Of a stretch of DNA of 64,000 bases, positions 26,058 to 34,199 are shown piece by piece (within the stretch, counting starts at the first letter, position 1; each line of letters opens with the position of its first letter). Origin of the DNA: VAZQ01 sp963712565. GTDB lineage: Bacteria > Pseudomonadota > Alphaproteobacteria > Rhizobiales > Xanthobacteraceae. The notes below the pieces were generated by a model. The model was not told the DNA's origin, did no database searches, and saw only the letters and a list, made by a program, of their open reading frames with translations. The stretch spans positions 62,001 to 126,000 of the forward strand of contig CAVQIP010000068.1 of NCBI GenBank assembly GCA_963712565.1, read 5' to 3'. The position numbers were made by a program, and so were the translations under genes.

Positions 26058-27236
26058 CTATTCGAGCTTGCATTTGGTTTCGGGCCGATCGAACCCCAGC
26101 GTATCGAGTTCCGAAAACTGGTGCTGAAATCCTTCCTGCGGCGATACTGAAACGATCATCGTGCCGTCGGTCAGAAGAATCGGTTGGCGAAGCTGCAGGT
26201 TCCAGTCGCGCAGCGTCAACCGTTGCCCCTTGAACGCCGCCAAGGCGAAATCGGGGCCTTTGAGAAAGGCGAGCATGACCTTCGGGTCGCTCGAGCGCGT
26301 GCGCGACGCACTCTCGCCGATCATGCGCACCGCCGACCAGGCCTGCATGTCGCGCGCGGTCATCGGCCGGGAAAACAGCTTGCTGAAGCGTTCCTGCATC
26401 TGCACCGCGCCCCATTGGTCGTGCGAGGCGTGCCAGCTGGTGGGGACGAGGCCGGCCGAGCCGGCGACCGGTCGCGCATCCCAGGTGCGGTACGGCAGGT
26501 AGGACGCGAACACGTCGCTCTCGTCCGCGGCTACCAGCATGTCGTAGGCCGGCGCTCCCTGCGTGAATACCGGCAGCTGGCGCTGGATCTGGACCACCCC
26601 GCTGTCGGTGCGGCGGGCGCCGCCGGTGTCCTCGAAGGTCTTGTCCTGCACGATGCGCGCGCCGAACCGCTTGGCTGCGCGACGCAACGCGTCGGCATAG
26701 AGCTTGTCGGCGGGATGGGAGCCGGCCACCAGCAACCATCGGCGCCATTGCTTCCAGACCAGGTACTGCGCCAGTCCGTCCGCCAGCATCGATCGCGTCG
26801 GCGCGGTATGAACGACATTGGCGCGGCAATCCTCTTCGCGCAATCGATCGTCGTTCGCGCCGACGTTGAAGAAGAGCAGACCGCGCGGCCTGCCGGCATC
26901 GGCGGCCCTGAGCAGCGCGCCGGCGCCGAGATCGGCAACCACCAGCGCGATGCCGCGCTCGGCCAACGCGACGGTCGCGGCCGCGGCATCGTCACTGTCC
27001 TTGAGCCGCACGTCGTCGAGCGAGAAGCGCTGGTTGAGGAACTTTCCGGTGGTGTTGTTGTCGTTGATGCCGAGCTCGGCACCCGCGATCCCGTTGTTCT
27101 CGGCCGGGATCTGGATCAGCGAGAGGCTCGTTCTCGCCTCGGCGCGGCGCAGATAGCCGATCTTGATCTCGATGGGGTCGGCCGCGGCCGCCGTCCACGC
27201 GAACAGAAGTGTCCCGGCTAGCAGCAGGCGGATCAA
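26058..27236 (-). CDS. ABC transporter substrate-binding protein, PQQ-dependent alcohol dehydrogenase system
   Basis: A 392-aa branched-chain-amino-acid-binding-like periplasmic protein (signal MIRLLLAGTLLFAWTAAAA). Diagnostic pieces are KIGYLRRAEARTSLSLIQIPAENNGIAGAELGINDNNTTGKFL and VADLGAGALLRAADA. It is the first gene of the minus-strand ABC operon (binding protein, propeller, ATPase, permease, secreted protein). Homologues in the Pseudomonas ped cluster are linked to growth on alcohols and to lanthanide response; the ligand is not known. Confidence 0.9.
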   Translation of the reverse strand: MIRLLLAGTLLFAWTAAAADPIEIKIGYLRRAEARTSLSLIQIPAENNGIAGAELGINDNNTTGKFLNQRFSLDDVRLKDSDDAAAATVALAERGIALVVADLGAGALLRAADAGRPRGLLFFNVGANDDRLREEDCRANVVHTAPTRSMLADGLAQYLVWKQWRRWLLVAGSHPADKLYADALRRAAKRFGARIVQDKTFEDTGGARRTDSGVVQIQRQLPVFTQGAPAYDMLVAADESDVFASYLPYRTWDARPVAGSAGLVPTSWHASHDQWGAVQMQERFSKLFSRPMTARDMQAWSAVRMIGESASRTRSSDPKVMLAFLKGPDFALAAFKGQRLTLRDWNLQLRQPILLTDGTMIVSVSPQEGFQHQFSELDTLGFDRPETKCKLE

Positions 27237-27483
27237 AGACGCGCTCCAGCACTGTCGTCGTGGCGCTCGATGAGACGGCCATTGTTTGTTTAAATCATGA
27301 TAAGTTGCACCTATGTGGTTGGGGACATTGCGAATGCACCGTGCGGCGTATGGGCGCGCGTCCCCCGTTCGCGGACCGGGATTGAGACCGGAGCGTGGGT
27401 GAGAGCAACCCGATGAGGCGGCTGACGCGGGCGGGGCGGCTCGGTACTATCTTACCGGACCGTTCCGGGAGCGGAGCTTAGTC
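27237..27483. promoter_or_regulatory. Divergent promoter region between Ped-type ABC and methanofuran operons
   Basis: These 247 bp contain no gene. They include an AT-rich patch (27281-27313, TTGTTTAAATCATGATAAG) with a TCATGA palindrome, the best candidate for a promoter in either direction. The stretch before 27484 carries GGGAGCGGAG as a plausible ribosome-binding site for the downstream gene. Confidence 0.45.
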
Positions 27484-28668
27484 ATGACGCTGCTGCTGGC
27501 GAGCGTGACCGGACCCGAGGAGGCCGCACTCGTGCTCGCGCACGGCGCCGACATCATCGACTTGAAGGATGCCTCGCACGGCCCGTTGGGAGCGCTTGCG
27601 CCCGAAGTGGCGCGCGCCGGCGTCATCGCCGTGGGCGGGCGGCGGCCGGTGAGCGCGGTTACCGGCAACCTTGCGATGGAGCCGGAGGTGATCGTTGCCG
27701 CGGTCGAGGCCGGCGCCCGCAGCAAGGTCGACTACGTCAAGGTCGGATTGTTTCCGGGGCCGGGGCGGCCGGACTGCATCCGCGCGCTCGCCTCGTTGGC
27801 GAAGGAAATCAAGATCGTGGGCGTGATGTTCGCCGACCGCGAAGCCGACAATGCTCTGCTGCAGGTGATGGCGGAGTCCGGGTTCGCAGGGGCGATGCTC
27901 GATACCGCCGAAAAGAGCGCCGGCCGGCTGCTCGACTGCATGGACGTCGCGTCCCTGGGGCGCTTCGTCGGCGCCTGCCGGGCGCGCGGCTTGCTGGCGG
28001 GTCTCGCCGGCGCGCTGGAGGCGCCCGACGTTCCACGGCTGCTGTTGCTGGCACCCGACTATCTTGGCTTCCGCGGCGCGCTTTGCGTCGGACGCGACCG
28101 TACCGCGCGCATCGATCCCGAGGCGGTCGCGATCATTCGGGCGCTCATTCCCCTCGATCCCCGCAGCGCCGCCCACCACGACCCCGCCGTCAAGGTGGTC
28201 GACTACCGGCTGCTGGCGGCCAGGGGATATTCGGTCGAGCCGGACAGCGGTGACGCCGCGACCGACCGCATTTTCGTGCGCGATTTCGTGCTGCCCGCCC
28301 GCATCGGCGCCTACGCGCGCGAGCGCGAGAAACCGCAGAACGTCCGCTTCAACGTCGACGTCAAGGTGCGCCGAAGCGGCCACGGCGTGGAGGACATGCG
28401 CGACGTGTTTTCCTACGACGTGATCACCGACGGCATCAGGATCATCGTCGCGCAGGAGCACATCGCGTTTCTGGAAACGCTCGCCGAGCGGGTTGCCGCG
28501 CTGGTGCTCGGCCACCCGCGCGTCGTCAGCGTGACGGCGCGCGTCGAGAAGCTCGACGTCGGGCCGGGCGGGGTGGGCGTGGAGGTCGTGCGCGAGCGGC
28601 CTGCCGATGTGGCCGAGGTCCACCAGCTCTATCCTGCCGCGGCCCGGCAGCCAAAAGCCGCCGACTGA
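27484..28668 (+). CDS. mfnB: MfnB-FolB fusion: (5-formylfuran-3-yl)methyl phosphate synthase with C-terminal dihydroneopterin aldolase-like domain
   Basis: A 394-aa two-domain protein. Residues 1-235 match MfnB, which makes the furan precursor of methanofuran from two glyceraldehyde-3-phosphates. The Schiff-base-type lysines are K28 in IIDLKDASHGPLGA and K86 in DYVKVGLF. Residues about 262-360 match dihydroneopterin aldolase: RIFVRDFVLPARIGAYAREREKPQNV, FSYDVITDGIR, FLETLAERVAALVL and a final VEKLD. One polypeptide therefore links methanofuran and pterin synthesis. The frame is continuous with no internal start that would fit a separate FolB. It is the first gene of a five-gene operon. Confidence 0.9.
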   Translation: MTLLLASVTGPEEAALVLAHGADIIDLKDASHGPLGALAPEVARAGVIAVGGRRPVSAVTGNLAMEPEVIVAAVEAGARSKVDYVKVGLFPGPGRPDCIRALASLAKEIKIVGVMFADREADNALLQVMAESGFAGAMLDTAEKSAGRLLDCMDVASLGRFVGACRARGLLAGLAGALEAPDVPRLLLLAPDYLGFRGALCVGRDRTARIDPEAVAIIRALIPLDPRSAAHHDPAVKVVDYRLLAARGYSVEPDSGDAATDRIFVRDFVLPARIGAYAREREKPQNVRFNVDVKVRRSGHGVEDMRDVFSYDVITDGIRIIVAQEHIAFLETLAERVAALVLGHPRVVSVTARVEKLDVGPGGVGVEVVRERPADVAEVHQLYPAAARQPKAAD

Positions 28669-29298
28669 ATGGGCGGCGCGGCTGCGCTTACGGTCGTCAA
28701 GCTGGGCGGAAGCTACGCCTTCTCAGCCAGTCTGAAGCATTGGCTCGACGCGGTCAGGGCCGGCGCGGGCCGCGTGGTGCTGGCGCCGGGGGGCGGCCCC
28801 TTTGCCGACGCCGTACGCGCGGCGCAGCCCAGAATGGGCTTCGACGATCGCGCCGCCCACGCGATGGCGGTGCTGGCGATGGATCAGTACGGCTGCGCGC
28901 TGGCCAATCTCGCGCAGGGGCTGAGCCTCGCGGCATCGGTCGCGGCCATCCGGCGCGTGTTGCGGGCGGGCGGCGTGCCGGTCTGGTCGGCGACTCCGAT
29001 GGTACGCGCTGCAAAGGACATTCCATGGTCATGGGAGGTGACCAGTGATAGTCTCGCGGCTTGGCTCGCCGGCAGGATCGGCGCGCAGCGCGTGCTGTTG
29101 ATCAAGCGGCGTGAGCCGCCGGCGGGTCGCCTGCGTGCGGCCGCACTCGTGGCGGATGAGATCATCGATCCGGCTTTCCCGCGCTTCCTGCGGGCGAGCG
29201 GCGCACAAGCCTTTATTGCCGGCCCGAGCGCGCATGCGGCGGCGGCGCTCGCCATGCGAACCGGCGGCGTGGTCGGCGCTCCGATCGACTTGCTTTAG
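28669..29298 (+). CDS. mfnE: Amino-acid-kinase-fold MfnE-like kinase
   Basis: A 209-aa amino acid kinase family protein: VVKLGGSYAFS at the start, VVLAPGGGPFADAVR near residue 40, and TSDSLAAWLAGRIGAQRVLLIKR. It resembles MfnE, which phosphorylates 5-(aminomethyl)-3-furanmethanol phosphate in methanofuran synthesis. The ATG follows the MfnB-FolB stop codon without any gap. The assignment rests on fold plus operon context. Confidence 0.85.
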   Translation: MGGAAALTVVKLGGSYAFSASLKHWLDAVRAGAGRVVLAPGGGPFADAVRAAQPRMGFDDRAAHAMAVLAMDQYGCALANLAQGLSLAASVAAIRRVLRAGGVPVWSATPMVRAAKDIPWSWEVTSDSLAAWLAGRIGAQRVLLIKRREPPAGRLRAAALVADEIIDPAFPRFLRASGAQAFIAGPSAHAAAALAMRTGGVVGAPIDLL

Positions 29299-29322
29299 CT
29301 GCATCGCGTTGGACTTTTCACG

Positions 29323-29874
29323 ATGGCCAAGGTCGCAACACCGCGCTGGGGCTGGGCGCTGACGGGATCCGGGCATTTCTTCAAGGAATGCCTGGGTGCG
29401 GTCCGTGCGCTCGAAAACGTCGATCTGTTCGTCAGCAAAGCGGCGGGCGAGGTGCTGCGCATGTACAAGCAGGAACTGGCCCTCCCCAAGGCGACCCGCA
29501 TCTTCCGCGACACGACCGCGAGCTCGCCGCCGGTCGGATACTTCTATTATGGCGTCTACCACACGCTGGTGCTGGCGCCGGCGACGTCGAACACGGTGGC
29601 CAAATGCGTCTACGGCATTTCCGACAATCTAGCGACCAACGTGTTCGCGCAGGCCGGCAAATGCCGCGTCCCCACCATCGTGTTTGCCTGCGACACGGCA
29701 CCCGAGCTCGAGACTGAAGCGCCCAAAGGCATGGTCAAGGTCTATCCGCGCCGCATCGACCTCGAGAATACCGATCGGCTCAAATCCTTCGACGCGACCG
29801 AGGTGGTCGAGACCCTTGGCGAACTCGAACAGGCATTGGCGCGCCGCCGGCGCGAGCTCGCAGGGCATGGCTGA
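29323..29874 (+). CDS. dmrB: Dihydromethanopterin reductase-like flavoprotein (DmrB/AfpA type)
   Basis: A 183-aa flavoprotein of the archaeoflavoprotein/DmrB family: GWALTGSGHFFKECL at the N-terminus, the glycine-tyrosine-rich PVGYFYYGVYHTLVLAPATSNTVAKCVYGISDNLATNVFAQA core (read in pieces), then PTIVFACDTAPE. DmrB reduces dihydromethanopterin to H4MPT, the last step of cofactor synthesis. The DHFR-like DmrA alternative of Methylobacterium is not seen here. It overlaps the next gene by 8 bp. Confidence 0.88.
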   Translation: MAKVATPRWGWALTGSGHFFKECLGAVRALENVDLFVSKAAGEVLRMYKQELALPKATRIFRDTTASSPPVGYFYYGVYHTLVLAPATSNTVAKCVYGISDNLATNVFAQAGKCRVPTIVFACDTAPELETEAPKGMVKVYPRRIDLENTDRLKSFDATEVVETLGELEQALARRRRELAGHG

Positions 29875-31264
29875 GCGCATTCTCTTCCTCACGGGCCATC
29901 TTGCCCGCCCGCGACTCGAGAAGGTTCTTGCAAGCCTCGAGGGGGCGGAATTCGAATGGTCGATCTTCGACGTCGGCGTCAAAGTCGCCGCGCTCATGAC
30001 CGAGGCGATCATCTCGCGCCGTCTGCCGCGTCCGGTGAAGGCCGAGCGGGTGCTGGTGCCCGGCCGCTGCCGCGCCGATCTCGATCGCCTGAGCGCCGAG
30101 TTCGGCGTCCGCTTCGAGCGCGGCCCGGAAGAATTGAAGGATTTGCCGGCGTATTTCGGCAAGGGCGGGCGCGGCCTCGATCTGTCCCGCCACGACATGC
30201 GCATCTTCGCCGAGATCGTGGATGCATCCGCGCTGAGCGTCGACGCGATTCTCGCCCGCGCGCTGGCCATGCGCGCGGCTGGCGCGGACGTGATCGATCT
30301 CGGCTGTCTGCCCGACACGCCCTTTCCGCATCTCGCCGACGCCGTGCGTGCGCTCAAGGCCGCCGGTCTCGAGGTCAGCGTCGATTCGGCCGCGAGCGAG
30401 GAATTACGTCGCGCAGCCGAGGCCGGCGCCGGCTTCCTGCTGAGCCTCACCGAGCATACGCTCGACATCGCGCGCGACACCGGCGCGACCCCCGTGCTCA
30501 TCCCCGCCAGCCACGGCGACGTGGCGTCGCTGCTGCGGGCGGCGGAGGCCGCCGACAAACGCGGGATTGCCGCGATCCTCGATCCGATCCTCGATCCGAT
30601 CCACTTCGGGTTCATGGCATCGCTGCAACGTTATGCCGAAGTCCGCCGCGCCTTGCCGCAGGCCGAAATCCTGATGGGAACCGGCAATCTGACCGAGCTC
30701 ACGGACGCCGATTCCGGCGGCGTCACCGCGATGCTGCTGGGGATCTGCTCGGAATTGCGCATCCGCAACATCCTGGTCGTCCAGGTCAGCCCGCACACCC
30801 GCCGCACGATCCAGGAGCACGACGCCGCGCGGCGAATGATGTTCGCCTCCCGCGAGGACGGCAGCGTTCCACAAGACTACGGCGCCGCGCTGGTGCAAGT
30901 GCACGACCGCTCGCCGTTTCCGAACACGCCAAAGGAGATTGCCGAGCTGGCGGCGCAGGTCAAAGACGCCAATTTCCGGATCGAGACTGCCGAGGATGGA
31001 ATTCACGTCTACAGCCGCGCCGGCCACCATGTTGCGCAGGACGCGTTCTCGCTGTTCCCCAAGCTCGGCCTCGGCAACGATTCGCCGCATGCCTTCTATC
31101 TCGGGGCCGAGCTGATGAAGGCGGAGATCGCCTGGCGGCTGGGCAAGCGATACGTGCAAGACGAGCCGCTCGATTGGGGATGTGCCGTCGATCGTACGGC
31201 CGAGGACCTCACCCGACTGCGCGAGGCGGGCCATACCTTGCGCGGCGCGAGCTCCGAGAGCTGA
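29867..31264 (+). CDS. Dihydropteroate synthase-like protein of H4MPT biosynthesis (DUF6513-type)
   Basis: A 465-aa protein with an N-terminal extra domain (ILFLTGHLARPRLEKVLASLEG... to about residue 130) and a central pterin-binding TIM-barrel part: AAGADVIDLGCLPD near residue 143, LEVSVDSAASEE, and AILDPILDPIHFGF. The C-terminal part includes MGTGNLTELTDADSGGVTAMLLG. The type is constant in H4MPT-containing bacteria and is the best candidate for coupling the pterin and the beta-RFAP-derived part; that step is inferred. The ATG at 29867 overlaps dmrB by 8 bp. Confidence 0.85.
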   Translation: MAERILFLTGHLARPRLEKVLASLEGAEFEWSIFDVGVKVAALMTEAIISRRLPRPVKAERVLVPGRCRADLDRLSAEFGVRFERGPEELKDLPAYFGKGGRGLDLSRHDMRIFAEIVDASALSVDAILARALAMRAAGADVIDLGCLPDTPFPHLADAVRALKAAGLEVSVDSAASEELRRAAEAGAGFLLSLTEHTLDIARDTGATPVLIPASHGDVASLLRAAEAADKRGIAAILDPILDPIHFGFMASLQRYAEVRRALPQAEILMGTGNLTELTDADSGGVTAMLLGICSELRIRNILVVQVSPHTRRTIQEHDAARRMMFASREDGSVPQDYGAALVQVHDRSPFPNTPKEIAELAAQVKDANFRIETAEDGIHVYSRAGHHVAQDAFSLFPKLGLGNDSPHAFYLGAELMKAEIAWRLGKRYVQDEPLDWGCAVDRTAEDLTRLREAGHTLRGASSES

Positions 31265-31267
31265 CGC

Positions 31268-31852
31268 ATGCCGATGATTCGCGAAACGATCCTGACGACC
31301 GTCAGCGGTGGCGGCCGGCTGCATATCACGCCGATCGGCATCATCGCCGACGGCGAGGGGTGGATCGTCGCGCCGTTTCGTCCGTCGACGACGCTCGACA
31401 ATCTCAGGGCGGTGCCGTTTGCCGTCGCCAACTATACCGATGACGTTCGCGTGTTCGCCGGCTGCCTGACCGGACGGCAGGACTGGCCGACGACCGCGTC
31501 GGACAAGGTCCCGGTGGCGCGGCTTGCCGGCGCGCTGGCGCATGCGGAGCTCGCCGTCGTCGCGGTGACCGAAGACGAACAGCGGCCGCGCTTTCATTGC
31601 ACCGTCGTGCACCGCGGGCTGCACGCACCGTTCGAGGGTTTGAACCGCGCCAAGGCGGCCGTGGTCGAAGCCGCCATTCTGGTAAGCCGGTTAGCCCTGC
31701 TGCCGAGGGAGAAGGTCGAGGCGGAGATCGCCCAGCTCGCGATCGCGATCGAGAAGACCGCAGGCGCGCAGGAGCAAGAGGCCTGGACCTGGCTGATGGA
31801 GGCCGTCCGTGCGCACTACGCGCACGCCGAGAGCGCTACGCCAACGGGCTGA
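31268..31852 (+). CDS. DUF447-type flavin-binding split-barrel-like protein of the H4MPT cluster
   Basis: A 194-aa protein: IRETILTTVSGGGRLHITPIGII at the N-terminus, VAPFRPSTTLDNLRAVPFAVANYTDDVRVFA, then FHCTVVHRGLHAPFEGLNRAKAAVVEAAILVSRL. This is the DUF447 family, found in methanogens and H4MPT-using bacteria, with an FMN-binding split-barrel-like fold. The reaction is unknown. It starts 3 bp after the DHPS-like stop and ends the operon. Confidence 0.85.
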   Translation: MPMIRETILTTVSGGGRLHITPIGIIADGEGWIVAPFRPSTTLDNLRAVPFAVANYTDDVRVFAGCLTGRQDWPTTASDKVPVARLAGALAHAELAVVAVTEDEQRPRFHCTVVHRGLHAPFEGLNRAKAAVVEAAILVSRLALLPREKVEAEIAQLAIAIEKTAGAQEQEAWTWLMEAVRAHYAHAESATPTG

Positions 31853-31886
31853 CGGCGAATCCCGCCGCTCCCGCACGCAAGCGAAG

Positions 31887-32516
31887 TCACGCCGCCGGCG
31901 TCAGTGCGCTCGGCTTGGCGCCGATCGCCACCGCGAAGGCCGGACGGGAATCGATCGCGGCCTGCCAGCGCTCGAGCTCGGGACAGGCCGGCCGCTCGAT
32001 CGGAAACTCCAGGCAACGCTTCACGATCGAAGCGAGCGCGATGTCGGCGATGGTGAACCGATCGAGCGCGAACCAGCTACGACCGGCGAGGTGGCCGTCG
32101 AGTATCTTGAGCTGAGCAATGAGATCGGCGCGTTGCGCGCCGAAGTCGGGGGCGCGCTCCGCCGGCTGCTTCTTGGCATCCCTGAACACCGCGACGTAGG
32201 GCGTATTGAGGGCGCCGAGCAGCCAGTCCATCCAGCGCTCCACCATGGTGCGCTCGGCCGGCGTCGCTGCGGTCAGCGCCGGCCCGTGAACGGCGGCGAG
32301 ATAGCGCAGGATCGTGTGCGACTCCCAGATCACCAGGTCGCCGTCGATCAAGGTCGGCACCTTGGCGTTGGGATTGAGCTTGCGGTAGTCGTCGGTCAGC
32401 GTGTTGCCGAACTGACGACCGTAATCCTCGCGCCGGTAAGGCACCTTGAGCTCTTCCAGGCAGAAGACGACCTTCTGCACGTTGCCCGATGTCTGTCGTC
32501 CGAGCAATCTGATCAC
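31887..32516 (-). CDS. Glutathione S-transferase family protein
   Basis: A 209-aa GST. The thioredoxin-like N-terminal domain starts IRLLGRQTSGNVQKVVFCLEEL, with NPNAKVPTLIDGD (cis-Pro) and ESHTILRYLA around residue 65. The C-terminal helical domain has LDRFTIADIALASIV, the usual N-capping box. The substrate is unknown. The frame starts with an ATG at 32516 followed directly by homology. It is convergent with the DUF447 gene. Confidence 0.9.
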   Translation of the reverse strand: MIRLLGRQTSGNVQKVVFCLEELKVPYRREDYGRQFGNTLTDDYRKLNPNAKVPTLIDGDLVIWESHTILRYLAAVHGPALTAATPAERTMVERWMDWLLGALNTPYVAVFRDAKKQPAERAPDFGAQRADLIAQLKILDGHLAGRSWFALDRFTIADIALASIVKRCLEFPIERPACPELERWQAAIDSRPAFAVAIGAKPSALTPAA

Positions 32517-32590
32517 GTCGCGTCCTCCTCGGTTTTCAGCGGCGGAACGTTTTTGCTGCGCCCGCCGGACGATCGACTCGGATGCCCCGG

Positions 32591-32992
32591 TCAGCGGCCG
32601 CGCGGTTTGTAGGCGATGGCATCCATCTCGATCTTGGTGCTGATGACGGCGCGCGCCTCGACGGTGGTGCGCGCCAGCACCGCCTCCTTGAAGTGTTCGC
32701 CGAACACCTTGTTGTATCGGCCAAAGTCGCGGGCGTCTTCGAGATAGGTGGTGACCCGGACGACGTCGGAGAGGCTCGCCCCTTCTTCCGCGAGGATGCG
32801 GCGGATCGCCTCGATCGTGCCGCGCGTCTCCTCCTCGATCGTGCCCGAGATCATGTTGCCGGCGGCGTCCTTCGCCACCTGGCCCGACACGAAGATGAAG
32901 TCGCCTGCGCGCACGGCGGGATGGAACGGCAGGTTGGGGTTCTTCTTCCCGATCGGATAGACATCGCGGCGGCCGGTGCCTGCGTCATTCAT
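32591..32992 (-). CDS. RidA/YjgF-family protein
   Basis: A 133-aa RidA-fold protein: FHPAVRAGDFIFVSGQVAKDAAGNM, EEETRGTIEAIRRILAEEGASLSDVVRVTTYLEDARDF and TTVEARAVISTKIEMDAIAYK. It lacks the usual residues after the catalytic-site arginine (VARLP-type motif), so enamine deaminase activity is not certain. The ATG at 32992 has GAGGG 8 nt upstream. An alternative ATG at 33007 would overlap the upstream gene by 4 bp. Confidence 0.87.
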   Translation of the reverse strand: MNDAGTGRRDVYPIGKKNPNLPFHPAVRAGDFIFVSGQVAKDAAGNMISGTIEEETRGTIEAIRRILAEEGASLSDVVRVTTYLEDARDFGRYNKVFGEHFKEAVLARTTVEARAVISTKIEMDAIAYKPRGR

Positions 32993-33003
32993 GGCATTGA
33001 CCC

Positions 33004-34134
33004 TCATCCGAATGCGGTGGTCTCGATGATGTCGACGCCGCGGACGCGATCGACGAGATAGATCAGGCCTCGATCGTCGAGCGTGACGTCGTTGGAGGAT
33101 ACGCGATCCTCGCCCGCGGGCGGATCGGGCAGGAAATGGCCGACCTCGCGGGGAGCGAACGGGTCGGCGATGTCGACCAGGCGCAGCCCTTGCGCGAACC
33201 AGGCGAACGGAATGACGGTGCCGCGCAGGCGCTCCGATGGCTGGTGGCAGCCGCTCATCGGCGGCTGCGGGCGGCCGTCGAGGTCGAGCCCCGGCACCTG
33301 GAACGTTGCGATCGGCACCGGCGATTGCTCCACCGTGATGTCGTAGATCCAGCTGAAGGAGGGGGCCGACGGCCGCAGCTTGGCGACGTCCTCGTCTGCC
33401 ACCACCATCACGCGCCGCCCCTTGAGCGGTTGCGGGATCGGCAGACAGGTGTGCGTGGGATGCGGAAAAGCCGGGCTGGTATTGGCGTGCGCCACCGCCT
33501 TCGGCCGCGACAGGTCGGAGATATCGAGAATGAACAGCCCGTGATGCCAGTAGCTGACGTAAAGGCGATCGCCCATGCGCAGCGGATGATGGCAGCGCGG
33601 CGAGACCCAATTGTCCCAGGGATACGGCTCGCCGCCGGCCTTCCACTGTCCCGGGATCCACCACCGCCCGACCTCGCGCGGACGGGCCGGATCGGCGAGA
33701 TCGAGGATCATCATGATGTTGCCGACATAGCCTTCCGCCGTCGGCGACAGGTAGGCGTAGCGGCCGTCAAAATCGTAGCGATGCACGCCGCGTCCGGCAG
33801 TGCGCCATTTGGCGATCGGCTTCGGATCGCCCGGGCGCGAGACGTCATAGATCGCGATGCCGCCGCCGAAGTCGGCCGCTCCGGTCTGACCGAGCTGCTC
33901 GTGGTTGACCACCATGATGCCGTTGGCGGCCCGGACTTTGTGGGAGTGCCAGCCCTCCGGCAGATCGATGCTCGCGAGCCGGCGCGGATGGCGCGGGTCG
34001 CTGACGTCGACGATGGTGGTCCCATGCGGGGCGTGCATGTGGCCGATGAAGAGGGTGGTGCCGTCGATCCAGACCTGCCCGCCGCCCGGGCAGTCGAAAT
34101 GCGACACGAGGCTGGTGTTCGATCGGCTCGCCAC
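33004..34134 (-). CDS. LVIVD-repeat-like beta-propeller protein
   Basis: A 376-aa protein with propeller-type repeats: GTTIVDVSDPRHPRRLASI, GGIAIYDVSRPGDPKPIAKW, MMILDLADPARPREVGRWW, GLFILDISDLSRPKAVA and GLRLVDIADPFAPREVGHF. These are LVIVD repeats, about 50-60 residues apart. Histidine-rich spots (HSHKVR, PRCHHPLRMG) could bind metal. No signal peptide is visible. The start is a GTG at 34134. A different frame just upstream reads RYDDVTPSS, so the true N-terminus may be interrupted. Function unknown; it neighbours the dioxygenase and RidA genes. Confidence 0.8.
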   Translation of the reverse strand: MASRSNTSLVSHFDCPGGGQVWIDGTTLFIGHMHAPHGTTIVDVSDPRHPRRLASIDLPEGWHSHKVRAANGIMVVNHEQLGQTGAADFGGGIAIYDVSRPGDPKPIAKWRTAGRGVHRYDFDGRYAYLSPTAEGYVGNIMMILDLADPARPREVGRWWIPGQWKAGGEPYPWDNWVSPRCHHPLRMGDRLYVSYWHHGLFILDISDLSRPKAVAHANTSPAFPHPTHTCLPIPQPLKGRRVMVVADEDVAKLRPSAPSFSWIYDITVEQSPVPIATFQVPGLDLDGRPQPPMSGCHQPSERLRGTVIPFAWFAQGLRLVDIADPFAPREVGHFLPDPPAGEDRVSSNDVTLDDRGLIYLVDRVRGVDIIETTAFG

Positions 34135-34199
34135 GAAACGCTCGATGGGGTCACGTCGTCATAGCGGGTGCGGCGGTGCGCCTTCGGCCACCGGCGCGG

